Assembly: GCA_905147135.1 (NCBI GenBank)
Contig: LR990049.1
Span: forward strand, 6,899,428-6,963,427
Reading direction: 5' to 3'
Length of the DNA stretch: 64,000 bases
Source of the DNA: Blastobasis lacticolella
Taxonomy: Eukaryota; Arthropoda; Insecta; Lepidoptera; Blastobasidae
Part shown: one piece after another, positions 1-10,065 of the stretch
Layout: every line of letters starts with the position of its first letter
Numbering within the stretch: position 1 is the stretch's first letter
Position numbers and translations under genes: made by a program
Notes under the pieces: generated by a model
What the model saw: only the letters and a program-made list of their open reading frames with translations
Database searches by the model: none
What the model was told of the DNA's origin: nothing

Positions 1-462
1 ACGGCTTTCGATTCGGTTAAGAACCTTCAAAGAAGATAATTTGTGACCCGCGGTTGATTGAAGCTAGGCTGCAGAGCCTCGAACATCGGCGTAGGGTTGC
101 ACGTCTGTCGGTCTTCTACAGAATACATTTCGGAGAGTGTGCGAAGCAACTGCACGACGTCATTCCGCCGGCCCCTTTCCGCCATCGGGAGACGCGATCC
201 GGGCGAGCGCTTCATCCTTATGTCGTGGATCTTCTAGCTATCCGCACGAACCGCTTTGGCTCGACCTTTATAATGCGTACGGCTAAGGAATGGAACGCGT
301 TGCCTGCGAGTGTGTTCCCTGATCAATATAATCTGAATGCCTTTAAGGCTAGAGTCAATAGGCTGTTCCAAGACGGGCATGCTTCATCTTCGGCCGCATC
401 GTCACTTACCAATAGGTGACATGGCGGTCAAATGCCTGTCTTGTCTAATATAAAAAAAATAA
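1..462 (+). mobile_element. 3' end of a jockey/CR1-like LINE (reverse transcriptase C-terminus)
   Basis: Reading plus-strand frames gives the C-terminal tail of a non-LTR reverse transcriptase: a SLEHRRRVA block, then SVFYRIHFGECAKQLH, then FGSTFIMRTAKEWNALP and a stop at 417-419. This tail is common in lepidopteran LINEs. A small frame break near base 20 shows it is dead, and the element continues beyond the left edge. The 3' UTR ends around 462 with an A-rich run. Fragments of the same family recur at about 26640-27560, 38638-39053 and 52483-52662. Confidence 0.8.
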
Positions 463-837
463 AACATATAAATATGTCGGATCCGGACATGAGTGTGGAC
501 ACTCGTAATGACCCGGAAACGCAACGTCGATCGAAGCGCCACCTCGCGTATGCCTGAAAATACTATGACTATCACACACTTTCGACCATCAACGAGTAGA
601 GAACTTGAACTAACTGCTAATCCGTTGAAGAGTGAAGAAGTCTATCCATAAAAGGCCGTGTGGTAGTAGCCGTAATTCAGAATAATAAAAGGGACTACAA
701 ATAACAATTTGTAAAGGTGGACACATAGAAAGAGCCCCTGGCGCACCTTGAGATTCGGTCACGCTGGACGACCATGGGTGGTGGCGGGTCTGACAAGTGA
801 ACCATGGGTTGGTAATCCCATGTTACGTCTGATTCTT

Positions 838-1322
838 TAACTAACTCCTAAATTCGTCACATTCTATTATATTTGCTAGCGGTTGGTGATACATATTTTC
901 GATTTAAGTAATTCCTAAGTTTTTGGGCATTGGATTTAGGCCATTCCTATTTATTTATTTCAAATAAGTTTACATACACAGCTTATGCCTAATTAATGTA
1001 AACAAAATAAACAGTAAAACTAGATATAAAAGAAGAAAATATAAAAAACAAAAGGAAGTGAATTGACTAAACAAGATAGTTACATCAATTAAACGTTATT
1101 TTGGTGGGGTGAAAACGGTCATTTGTTCCTGTTATGGCCACCGGGTCTGATAAGTTTGCTTTGGGAAACAGAATGCAACTGTCGTATTAGGCGATGCCTA
1201 GTGACTAAGCACCGCCCAATCCACTTCATAACTTGAACCTAACAGTTAGTGATTGGTGAAACGTATTTTTGTCTTAAACAATTCCTAAGTATTTGGGCAT
1301 CGGATTAAGGCGATTCCTATGA
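838..1322 (+). repeat. Two degenerate copies of a ~105-base repeat
   Basis: The segment around 838-950 and that around 1215-1322 share the order GGTTGGTGA/GATTGGTGA, a TTAA-rich stretch, AATTCCTAAGT, TTTGGGCAT and finally GGCGATTCCTAT or a close variant. The second copy runs straight into an RTE LINE tail. The class of the repeat is unknown. Confidence 0.5.
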
Positions 1323-1518
1323 TTAGTGGCGGTGGACAGGGCACATAGCTCGAAGAACAGATGGCCGATGGGGCAGTAAAGTTTTCGAGTGGCGAACGAC
1401 CTGGTAAAGATCGCAGGTGCCAGCTGGATGCGGAAAGCACAGGACCGGCCTTTGTGGAGATCTTTGGGGGAGATCTATGCCCAACAGTGGGCTTCTTCTG
1501 GCTGATATGATGATGATG
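1323..1518 (+). mobile_element. 3' tail of an RTE-type LINE
   Basis: Carries the hallmark order GGGCACATAGCTCGAAGAAC, GGCCGATGGGGCAGTAAAG, GACCTGGTAAAGATCGCAGG, GATCTTTGGGGGAG and a closing TGATGATGATGATG run. In better copies (47355-47745) this encodes the C-terminal AGHIARRTDGR...RWTDDL peptide of an RTE endonuclease/reverse transcriptase. Part of the middle is deleted here. Confidence 0.75.
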
Positions 1519-1678
1519 ATGATGTTTAGTGAAAACGAGCGTTACTCTCGAGCTAATCACATTTAAGAAAAAGTTTCTAAGTTACCCACGCCAACGCAAC
1601 GCAAAATAAGCGCCTGGTCGTCGAGACGTGGCAAATGCCCTATACAGTAATAAAATCAAAATATTTTGTTAACAAATT

Positions 1679-1684
1679 TTTATT
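1679..1684 (-). terminator. Poly(A) signal overlapping the Rrp42 stop codon
   Basis: Read on the minus strand, the Rrp42 coding end is CTA AAA TAA followed by AAA. The stop TAA is therefore embedded in the hexamer AATAAA, leaving a very short 3' UTR if this signal is the one used. Further A/T-rich sequence follows, and other signals downstream cannot be excluded. Confidence 0.5.
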
Positions 1685-4496
1685 TTAGGAATCCATAAGA
1701 ATGTTTCTTTAGTCCAACTGTTTCTTCTCTTTCACGTAACAAAGCTCTGGCCAGTGCGTCGTCAAGAGATTTCGCAGCGACTCTGAAAATATATTTTACG
1801 ATTATTCAGCAATGAGAATTTTTCAAACTATTTATTATATTGTATTGAAAGTTCGAATTAATGAGTTCTTTTAAAGTCTATCAAAGTATGGATATGATCC
1901 TAAAATCTGACCAGACTGACTTGTATTATATGGTTATGCAAATTAAGTCTTAAAATGGATTTCGTTTGAATATACATTCTATGTGTTTCTTAAATAATTC
2001 AAGACATCTACACACAGTGTACGTAGCTTGATTGATACGGCTAGTCGTGATTTTGGGTATTGTTTGTTCACCAAATAAGACAAAAAGTCTAGACCGATCA
2101 TAGATGTTAATATATTTATATTTTTAAAATATTGAAGTATGTAGAAATAAATAACACTCACATTCCTTGTCTGATGGCTTCTTTCAATGTGTTAGGAGCA
2201 AGACTGCCTGGCCCATTAGTAGCTATTGTGCTGCACTTGGCCTCAAGGTTGGGTACATTATCACCCTCATTTGGTGTACAATAGCATTTTGGATTACCCG
2301 TTATACCAACCACTAAAGAAATAACGCTACAGTTCTCTTCCTCGGCTGACGGGTCAACTACACATTTCTCTCCAATTTTGCATAGAGTAACCTGTAAAAC
2401 GAATTTGATTTAGTCATTTATTTATTGCTTCACATGGTGATATACAAGTAATAACATTGGATTAATAATAACATTAAAAATTACAGTACTTAATTTTGTT
2501 CTGTGTTACATTGAACATTTTTCACTTTGCTCCAATGTAATCAGATAATTACATTGCATTGCACTGCCATCTGACCTCCGTGACCCTGCTACTAGGGGAA
2601 CCTGACCAGATTGGCTCATGGTTACACATTCAGTTGCAAGAATGTGTAGGTTTCAACCCAATGATTTCCCTCACCGTAAGAGCATTGGTTACCATTCAAC
2701 TAATGTACACAACTCCGAAAAGAGTTATTTCTATTAAAGATTATGAGTATTTACCAGTAACGGAGCTGTGCCAACATTTAGATGTTTACAGTCAAACGGG
2801 TCATCAGAGAGTTGTAAGTCAACATTTCCTCCATCCATGAGTGCTGCCTTCACAAACGGTATTCTAGTGTTGAACAAAGCAGCCTTGACAGCTAAGGAGA
2901 CTGCGTCACAAAGGTTACCCCCACATTCCAATATCTGGAAAGAGTTAATTGGTGCACTTAGTTTTGCAACAAAAAATTGTTAGAGAAAGAGACATATTGT
3001 GCCGACCCTATGATGGTAGGTGGGGGATGATAAAATCCTATTTGATAAAATTTATATTTGTATGGGAAGTATTGCCATTATAACATAAAAAAAAAGTTGT
3101 AAGCTCAATGCAAAGAAGACTGACATATTCCATATACAAAACTAATTATTTACTTATTTCGGCTATTCCTTAACCTATAAATTACCTTGCAGTCAATTAG
3201 CAATAATAGTAGTAATTTAGCAATAAACATTTTGTTTATTGCTAAATAATTATGTCAAAGGTACCATACCATACAAACCACTACTGATACCCAAACAATA
3301 CATTTCACGGATCAGACCAAGTGGATTATATACTGTTAAATACATTATTGTAAGTAAAATGTGACTCACCAATATATCAATATAAAGTTTCCAGCACTGT
3401 TTGCCTTTCAAAATACAAAGTTGCTCAAGGTTGAAAGCTTGTGAGGAATGGTAAGCTTTCTGCATCAAGTTAGATATATTATTAGCCAGTTGTTCTCCAC
3501 CTCTACCCTCAAATTCTGGAGTTGCATTAGCTGAGCTAAAATAAAAAAAGAAATAGCACACATAAATTCCATACTACATACATAATAGACATGTTATTAA
3601 AATAAGTTTATTCCAAACTAGGCTGTACAGGATAGTTTTGATTTAATTGACTCTACCTCTACCCTTATTCTATCCGGCTAACCCAACATTATCTTTACCC
3701 CACCCACCTCTACTTTCTGTCAATATTTCTAAAGATCTCCGTACTATCTTCTTTCTCACACACTTTTTTATACGTAAATTTTTAGGCCAAATTAATTTAT
3801 AATGCTGCTTCACTCGTATGTAATGCCATTAAATAGAGCACTTCACAGATATGGCGGGTTTTAGTGCGCTAATTTGGTAGTGGTATTATAATGTCATTAG
3901 ATGTTAGGTGATAGCAGGGGTGGCAGTAACTTGGGACACATTTTTTTATTTTGCTACTCATTGGCAAACCCACTCATGCATGGTTTAGTGCAGTACTTTT
4001 TACACGTTAATTAATTAGTTATTTGGATGCTTACCGCTAGCATAACAGGATTTCTTTCAGCAGGCCTACGGGCAGCTATATTTCTTTAAATATTATAGGT
4101 AGTGCACCAAATGCAGTAGTATCTACTTACCAATCAACAAAAAATTCAATTTTGCCTATTTCCGGTCTATCGGGGGTCGGTGTATCAATCTCAGTCTTCA
4201 CACCCACCAGTATGTCGGTGTTGGCCAGACGCAGCCTTGCTGAGCCGCTGGCGTTGCTGACAACATCAGTTTCCAATTCCATTGGTCTGTAGTCAATATT
4301 TGATCTACCATCTGATCTGTAGTCATCCTGAAATCATTAGATAACGTGTTCATTAAAATTGTTATAAACATGGTAAATTATCTCTTACTGGTAGACTATA
4401 CACCGGCAATAACATTGTTTGTTTATAGGTTATACTCACTTGGACACCATGCAATACAAACACTTTTTCAGTAGGACTCAGTAAAACAGCAGCCAT
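1680..4496 (-). CDS. Rrp42: Exosome complex component RRP42 (EXOSC7)
   Basis: Subunit of the six-member RNase PH-like ring of the eukaryotic RNA exosome, which processes and degrades RNA 3'-5' in nucleus and cytoplasm. In animals the ring is catalytically inert and gates RNA to Rrp44/Rrp6. Six exons on the minus strand join in frame: 4440-4496, 4131-4327, 3370-3535, 2755-2934, 2162-2391 and 1680-1782, 933 nt for 310 aa (human EXOSC7 is about 290). Recognisable family blocks are EKVFVLHGVQ (10-19), TDILVGVKTEI in exon 2, FFVDCSANATPEFEGRGG (about 81-98), ECGGNLCDAVSLAVKAALFN (143-162) and LSDDPFDC (182-189). All introns use GT-AG. The start ATG gives the MAAVLLSPTEK amino end expected for the family. 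Introns are small except intron 2-4, which hold a SINE and AT-rich sequence. Identification is secure; expression is not tested. Confidence 0.95.
1998..2107 (+). repeat. 110-base dispersed repeat, copy 1 (in Rrp42 intron 5)
   Basis: Begins ATTCAAGACATCTA, contains GTGTACGTAGC and TTTTGGGTATTGTTTGTTCA, and ends near GATCATAG. A second copy with about 85% identity by eye lies at 4916-5026, upstream of the same gene. Neither copy has visible terminal inverted repeats or coding potential, so the class is unknown. Confidence 0.7.
2560..2727 (-). mobile_element. tRNA-derived SINE, internal fragment (Rrp42 intron 4)
   Basis: On the minus strand it matches the body of the SINE seen complete at 14725-15076: the CTTACGGTGAGGGAAA block, GATGAAACCTGCACATT-like block, CAATCTGGTCAGGTTCCCC and CAGGGTCACGGAGGTCAGA. 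The tRNA-like head is missing. Confidence 0.75.
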
Positions 4497-4915
4497 TTGC
4501 ACTTATATATTTTATTAAGCACACAGTTTTCTTTCGTAACAGAAAGTTATTATTTTTCGATTTGTTGTGATTGTTAACGTGAGTTTGTTATTCGTGATTA
4601 AATGTCAAAAATTTGACACTGACAGCAGTGACAGCTTACTAAGGTGTGGCTAGATTCTAAATTGTATATTCGACAATGTGTTTTGACATTTTTATATATT
4701 TTTTATTAAACGTTGCTTTTGTAATATTTTAATTTCTATGGTAACAGAAAATAATTTGAATGTAATTTCCATTTAGTTAACTACAGCGATTGTTAGTCTT
4801 GGGCAAATGTATGCCCGATTGCACGAAACTTAGGCGACGTTTAAGTTGACACCACGAAATTCCATAGCATTTAGGGGTCACAAAAACAGTGACATAAAGT
4901 TATATTTTCTTATAT

Positions 4916-5026
4916 AATTCAAGACATCTATACAGAGTGTACGTAGCGTGATTGAAACGGCAAGTCGTCATTTTGGGTATTGTTTGTTCATCAAATAAGA
5001 CAAGTCAGTCTAAACAGATCATAAGG
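4916..5026 (+). repeat. 110-base dispersed repeat, copy 2
   Basis: Same order of blocks as 1998-2107: AATTCAAGACATCTATACA, GTGTACGTAGCGTGATTGA, TTTTGGGTATTGTTTGTTCA, AAATAAGACAAG, CAGATCATAAG. It lies about 420 bases upstream of the Rrp42 start codon, so the two copies bracket the gene. Confidence 0.7.
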
Positions 5027-5437
5027 TAGTTTGTTAACATTGCCGGATTGCTATAATTTTTTTTTTTCGTAGAATTTTGTTTAGTCTGACCACACTGTTG
5101 AGTATTTTTAATTTTTTTTGTTTCCTTATGGATAAGGTAAAGAGATTTAGTCTATACAGCCAAGTCTTTAATATATTGAACCGTAATTTAATTATATTTT
5201 GTTCCAGCTTAAGGGACTCTGCTGAGAAATATAACGTTCAATAACGTTCACTTCAACGCCGCAGCTACGTCTTCAATTGTCTTTATTCTACACCCACAAT
5301 TCCGAGGTAGTAACGATATTGCAGGTTCTTTCAGGACTTTCCGTTATCGAAAGCTCAGTTCCATGCCTTTTATTGCATTTCTCCATCAGTATACACTTTA
5401 ATAGGCGTTTGCCACATATTAGAGTAATCACTAATAT

Positions 5438-5668
5438 AATGTGGTAAGGGTATCCGGCTCGTAAGCGAGAGGTACCGGGTTCGAATCCCACTGCAGCCAT
5501 GTACCAATCACTCTGTTCGAATACTAACCGATGCTCTTACGGTGAGGAAAAACATCGTGATGAAACCTGCACATTCAGGCGACTGAATGTGTAGGTAATC
5601 ATGATCCAATCTGGTCAGGTTCCCCTTGTAATAGGGTCTCGGAGGTCAGATGGCAGTCACATATCAGT
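5438..5668 (+). mobile_element. tRNA-derived SINE
   Basis: The tRNA-like head reads CGGCTCGTAAGCGAGAGGTA then CCGGGTTCGAATCCC (a good B box), followed by ATGCTCTTACGGTGAGG, ATCGTGATGAAACCTGCACA and CCAATCTGGTCAGGTTCCCC. It ends in an A run. Same family as nine other copies in the window. Confidence 0.85.
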
Positions 5669-6278
5669 AATAAAAAAAAAAGGGAATTATACAATAAATG
5701 AGTAATGTCTCAATATGCTATAAAATACAAGTTCACTTCATAAACTCCCGCCAAAAAATCCTAAGTGTTTTTAAGTTAATGTAAGCGCTGCGCTCGCTCA
5801 ATTTTATCAAGCACTCCAAATTTTTAGAACAGAATATATGATGATTATATTTCAAAATATATTCATTTTAACAATCACCCCAGCTTTTAAGAGCCATTAT
5901 GTCAAAAGTTTCGTGCGCGCTTCGATTGCTCATTCAGTAATTTTAATTTATATTATTGTTTTTTATTACGATCAGCATCACACATCATCACAGCACCTAG
6001 CCAAAATATCAAAATTTCGGCCAAAATATCATAAGTTTCAGATACTTTTCTCATCATTCACCTAGCTCGTAACGTAAAAAATGTCGAGCTCGCTCCGGTC
6101 GCTCATTCATCGATCGCAGTCAAAAACTTCTTTTCATTCATTTATTGTTCACCCCACTAAAACGGGTAATTTTTTTTACTTAGGACGCTTGCTCATTTAG
6201 TAGAGAATATCTATAAGTAGAAGATACCTATAATTTTGACTTTGCCTCCTCAACCAATTCCTGGATATGCGCCTGAGT

Positions 6279-6347
6279 GCAGGGTAGTTGTAGGGTAGGT
6301 GTAGGGCAGGGTAGGGGTAAGGTTGTGGTAGGGTAGGGGTTGGACAA
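6279..6347 (+). repeat. G-rich minisatellite (GTAGGGTAGGG-type)
   Basis: Imperfect tandem units of the kind GTAGGGTAGG/GTAGGGCAGG run for about 70 bases with no C-rich interruption. A shorter, similar array (GGTAAGGTAAGTGTAGGGCA) lies at 8570-8612. Runs of G3-G4 repeated at short spacing could form quadruplexes, which is inference. Confidence 0.6.
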
Positions 6348-6419
6348 CACGCGAACAATGTCGCGCTGGGCCAACTTGTACAAAATAAATGATTAATTCA
6401 TAAATAAAGAAAATAATGA

Positions 6420-6690
6420 CTATTATTTGACACCCATACTAACTCTACACATACGAAAGTAACTCTGTCTCTTGGTTACGCTTTCAAGCTCAAACTGCTT
6501 AACCGATTAATATGAAATTTTGTATATAGATAGCTAGCTCGATAGCTCCAGGAAAATTTTGTATAAAATATGCCAGTAATTTAACGAACAGGAAAGTATC
6601 TATCTGTCTGTTACGCTTAGATATCTACAGCTAAAATGCTGAACCGAATTAGATTAAAGGTAGATTAGGGTTTGTGGAATGACATAGACC
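6420..6690 (+). mobile_element. Helitron-like (Lep1-type) fragments
   Basis: Contains the phrases CGAAAGTAACTCTGTCTC, GGTTACGCTTTCAAG, CTTAACCGATTAATATGAAA and, slightly downstream, CTGTCTGTTACGCTT and GCTGAACCGAATTAGAT. These are typical of the non-autonomous Helitron-like elements of Lepidoptera. Two partial copies seem to lie head to tail. Ends are not clear. Confidence 0.45.
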
Positions 6691-7559
6691 ACTTTCAGAT
6701 AATACCTACCCAACAGTATTTAGTACTTCAGAATATCTGCATAGTGCGCCGTGTTAGTTATAAACCACAGTAATATTAAAAAAAAAACAATAAATAATTG
6801 AATGGATTTTTTTAACATTTTTCCGGCACAGTAAATTCCATTTCTAGTATAAAAACGTTTTCATTTTTTTCAACCCTCGCAAAGGCAATCGTAAGGGATA
6901 GCCCAAGACGTCTGCGCCATTGATTCGCTGTGATGTAGGTAGGTATAACTGTAGGAGAAGTACCCATAGGCACAATCTCACCGCTCTAATAAACACCAAA
7001 GCGCACATGGACGTATCTGATGAAATGGTAGCAAATCGCAGCCGGTCATGAAACATGAAGCCAAAACTTTTTACAATTTGACTCCGAATGTCACGTTTTG
7101 CCGATCCGGGGTAAAATAATTATGATATATTATGAAAATAATAATTTCTTTAATTTAATGTCACACGATGTAGTTTGCAATTGTTTGTTAATTTTCCAAC
7201 TTTAACCCCAAAAGTGGGGAAACTCCCATATTCCTTAGTCTATTCATGTTATATGTCCATGCATTTGGGTCACAAAAATGTATATGTGCACAAAATTTTA
7301 ACTTAATCGATCCAGTAGATTCAGAGAAAATTGGCTGTGATAGACGGATAGACCGGTTCCGTTTTCTTCGGACGTATGGAACTTTAAAAAAGCGGATGGG
7401 GCTGTGTCGGGGTACATCGTCGTTGGTTTAACGTGAAAAGTCTATGCACCTTATTCATATAGGTTTCTCGGTCTCCTGTCTTCTCTTATAAGCCGTTGCT
7501 CGCTGTTTCTAACACATAATGTTACGTCAAGGAGGCGCCTGTTCTTATTAGTTAATGGC

Positions 7560-7845
7560 GAGCAGCTAAAAGGCATATGTGCCTCATCATCACAGCCCAT
7601 AACAGTCCACTGCAGGACTTAGGGTCTCTCCCACGAAAGGGGAGGTTATTGCCATAATCTCCACGCTTGGCAGGCGGGTTGGAGATCGCAGTGTTTAAAT
7701 ATAACAATGGAAAATGCTGCTGCCCATTTTCCAGACTACGGAGACTCTTGATCTTTTGCCTCGAAAACATTAGTCGCCTTGTACGACACCCATGAGTGTA
7801 AGGGGTTGGTGCTATTCTACTCTGCCGGACACCGCACGGCATATG
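7560..7845 (-). mobile_element. LINE 3' tail / SINE-like repeat (GGCAGAGTAGAATAGCACCA family)
   Basis: On the minus strand this reads GTCCGGCAGAGTAGAATAGC, ACTCATGGGTGTCGTACAAG, GGAAAATGGGCAGCAGCATT, CCTGCCAAGCGTGGAGATTA, ending with CTGTTATGGGCTGTGATGAT. Related copies are at 9394-9638, 18565-18830, 25205-25415 and 49447-49590. It is non-coding here. Confidence 0.75.
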
Positions 7846-7904
7846 TGCCTATATGTGTTTAATTTTTGTTCTCCGATCAGCCAAATACTACACATCACTG
7901 TTTT

Positions 7905-8148
7905 TGAGTTCACTCTTACGGTGAGGGAAAATATCGTGATGAAACATGCACATTTAGGCGACTCAATGTGTAACCATGATCCAATCTGGTCAGGTTCCCC
8001 TGGTAGCAGGGTCATTGGATGTCAGATGGCAGTCGCTCCACTGTAATTACCTGATCTGCCAAATCCTGGATGATGGTCAAGGCGGACCCCGGGCCTTCGT
8101 TGCGCGAAAGCTCAACCGGGATTACCGCCAAGATGATGAGATGATGAC
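7905..8148 (+). mobile_element. tRNA-derived SINE, head truncated
   Basis: Starts inside the body at CTTACGGTGAGGGAAAATAT and runs through CCAATCTGGTCAGGTTCCCC, TGTAATTACCTGATCTGCCA, ATGGTCAAGGCGGACCCCGG and the CAAGATGATGAGATGATGA tail. The promoter head is replaced by unrelated sequence. Confidence 0.8.
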
Positions 8149-8988
8149 TGTTTTTGAGTTCACTTTTAAACACTTATCGAGTCTATTTTTAAAACTATTG
8201 GTTGATGGCGTATGATCTCTTGGGACAGCTTATGGCACACTCCATTGTTGAGTGAGTAATAGCACAACATTCGTCTTAGATGTCGACCGAACTAATTGCA
8301 TGTTGTTAGCAGCCCGAGCACGGGGAGAATCACAGAGTTGCATGGAAGACATTAACCGAGCGAGGGCAGTTTTACTTGCCTGTTAATATTTTGCCTAATA
8401 GCATAATGAAAGAGTAACTAACGCGACCACTTTCGTATATTCTTCACATATACTAGCAATTGATAAAGAAATGAAATTCTTGTAAGTTTTAACTTTACAT
8501 TTATTCCCGGTTCTACCCAGTGGGTACGACCGGGAATAGAATTCCCATTTGTACCCACCCAGTTGGAGGGTAGTGTAAGGTAAGGTAAGTGTAGGGCAGG
8601 TGTAGGGCAGATGGAGTGATCAATTCTAAGAACTGGCCTCGACCTATCTACTAAAAACAGCTTATAACATACAAGGGGCTTTTTGGCTCTCAATAACTTG
8701 CATGTTTCTGCATATGTCACAAAAAGGTTTTGTTTTCGCTGCTGTAACGGTAACGTTTTTGCTTTGGGGTCACGACACCCATTACCTCGCATCGTATGCA
8801 CACTTAGTGAACGCAAACGAACGACGGTACTAAGGCACAAACTTACAAACGTACGAACTAAATTAGAGTTATGCATAAAGACACAAATAACATTTATCTG
8901 CAATAAAAAAATAGGTACCTACGGTATATTATGTGCGTGATCCCCATCCGTAATTCTATAATAAAGGTAGGTACAATATAGTACCTAC

Positions 8989-9934
8989 TAGGGCCTGCAA
9001 ATATTCGAAAATTTAGAAATTCGAATATTCGAATATTTTTGCTGGTGATATCCGAATATTCGAACATTGTTCGAAATATTGTGAAATCTAGAATCAGGAT
9101 ATTAACTACGTTTCTAATGTATGTTTGTGCAATTGACCGTTAGTAAATGTGTCAAAATGAGCGTGAAATGGATTTCTACATGTTAATAATATAAAACAAA
9201 GCAATGGAAATTAAAAATCATAAAACAACGCCACCGTGCGGCGACTATGGTTTTTTCGGTTTAACTGCATTATTTTATATTATATCATTAGGCTATTAAA
9301 AGCGATTTTCCGCCTCTTTAAATACATTTACTAATAATATAAACTATAAATTAATTACTAAACACTAACAAAAGTTTTTGAACGTTCGGTGCCCTGCAGA
9401 ATAGAATACCACCAACCCCTTACACTCGTGGGTGTCGTACAAGGCAACTAATATTTTTCGAGGCCAAAGATCTAAGAGTCTCCGTAGGCTCGACAATGGG
9501 CAGCAGCATTTTGCATTGTTATATTTATAACACTGCGATCTCCAACCCGCCTGCCAAGCGTGGAGATTATGGCAATAACCTCCCCTTCAGTGGGAGTGGC
9601 CCTAAGTCCAGCAGTGAACTGTTGTGAGCTGTGATGATGGACAAAAATTTAATTTAATACGGAAAACGAATCCCCTTAACTTTCGCAATTATATGTAAAC
9701 TAAAACGTTATATCAGACAGAATGCGTCTCGCATAGCAGAATACTTAGACACGAGTCACCGAGCATTCGGTGGGTGCGTTCACACGGTCCGTTTGATTAA
9801 ATACCACAAAATTAAGGCACGAGTACGTAAATTTTGATTGTTTAAAAATATTTGAATTTTACATAAAATTACTATTCGAATATTGAAATGAGGCGAATAT
9901 TCGAATAATTCGAATATTCGATATGCAAGCCCTA
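8989..9934. mobile_element. Non-autonomous hAT-like element with perfect 8-bp target duplication
   Basis: Left end TAGGGCCTGCAAATATTCGAA, given here as TAGGGCCTGCAAATATTCGA plus A, mirrors the right end TTCGATATGCAAGCCCTA. Both sides carry the same 8 bp, GTACCTAC, at 8981-8988 and 9935-9942, the signature length of hAT insertions. Subterminal regions are packed with the palindromic word ATTCGAAT and its variants. No transposase frame is left; a LINE tail is nested at 9394-9638. Confidence 0.85.
9394..9638 (+). mobile_element. LINE 3' tail nested in the hAT element
   Basis: Same family as 7560-7845 but on the plus strand: CTTACACTCGTGGGTGTCGT, CTCCGTAGGCTCGACAATGG, CTGCCAAGCGTGGAGATTAT and GCTGTGATGATGG tail. 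It sits wholly inside 8989-9934, so it inserted after the hAT element. Confidence 0.75.
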
Positions 9935-9954
9935 GTACCTACGTACTATGTACC

Positions 9955-10065
9955 TATACAGAATGAATGAACTCTTTATTGCATAATTACAGGATACAGT
10001 AAAAACATATCGGTAGAAGTATAACAGAGAAAACAACAGGTGGCTACATCGCTTAAAGCAACTCC
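9955..10065 (-). mobile_element. 3' end of a minus-strand LINE
   Basis: Minus-strand reading gives TGTAATTATGCAATAAAGAG followed by TTCATTCATTC, the typical polyadenylation-like 3' terminus of a lepidopteran jockey-type LINE. The insertion lies directly to the right of the hAT target duplication. Confidence 0.55.

Larger units (their letters stand above)
463..1679. other. Gene-free stretch with repeats
   Basis: No exon or long open frame is supported here. Apart from the two related copies at 838-1322 and the RTE tail at 1323-1518, I see only AT-rich sequence with no recognisable content. Confidence 0.6.
4497..8980. other. Gene-free interval between Rrp42 and the SLC5 pair (left part)
   Basis: No exon with family similarity was found on either strand. 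The contents are separate SINE, RTE-tail and Helitron-like fragments listed below, a G-rich minisatellite, and AT-rich filler. The open frames here (for example minus 8418-8903) have no recognisable domain and overlap repeats. Confidence 0.6.

Noticed and set aside
5460..5500. Functional tRNA gene in SINE heads
   Set aside because: The same head recurs in many copies attached to a common body; stems are degraded.
8418..8903. 161-codon minus-strand open frame
   Set aside because: No recognisable domain, no splice context; it covers a G-rich minisatellite and repeat scraps, and looks like chance openness.
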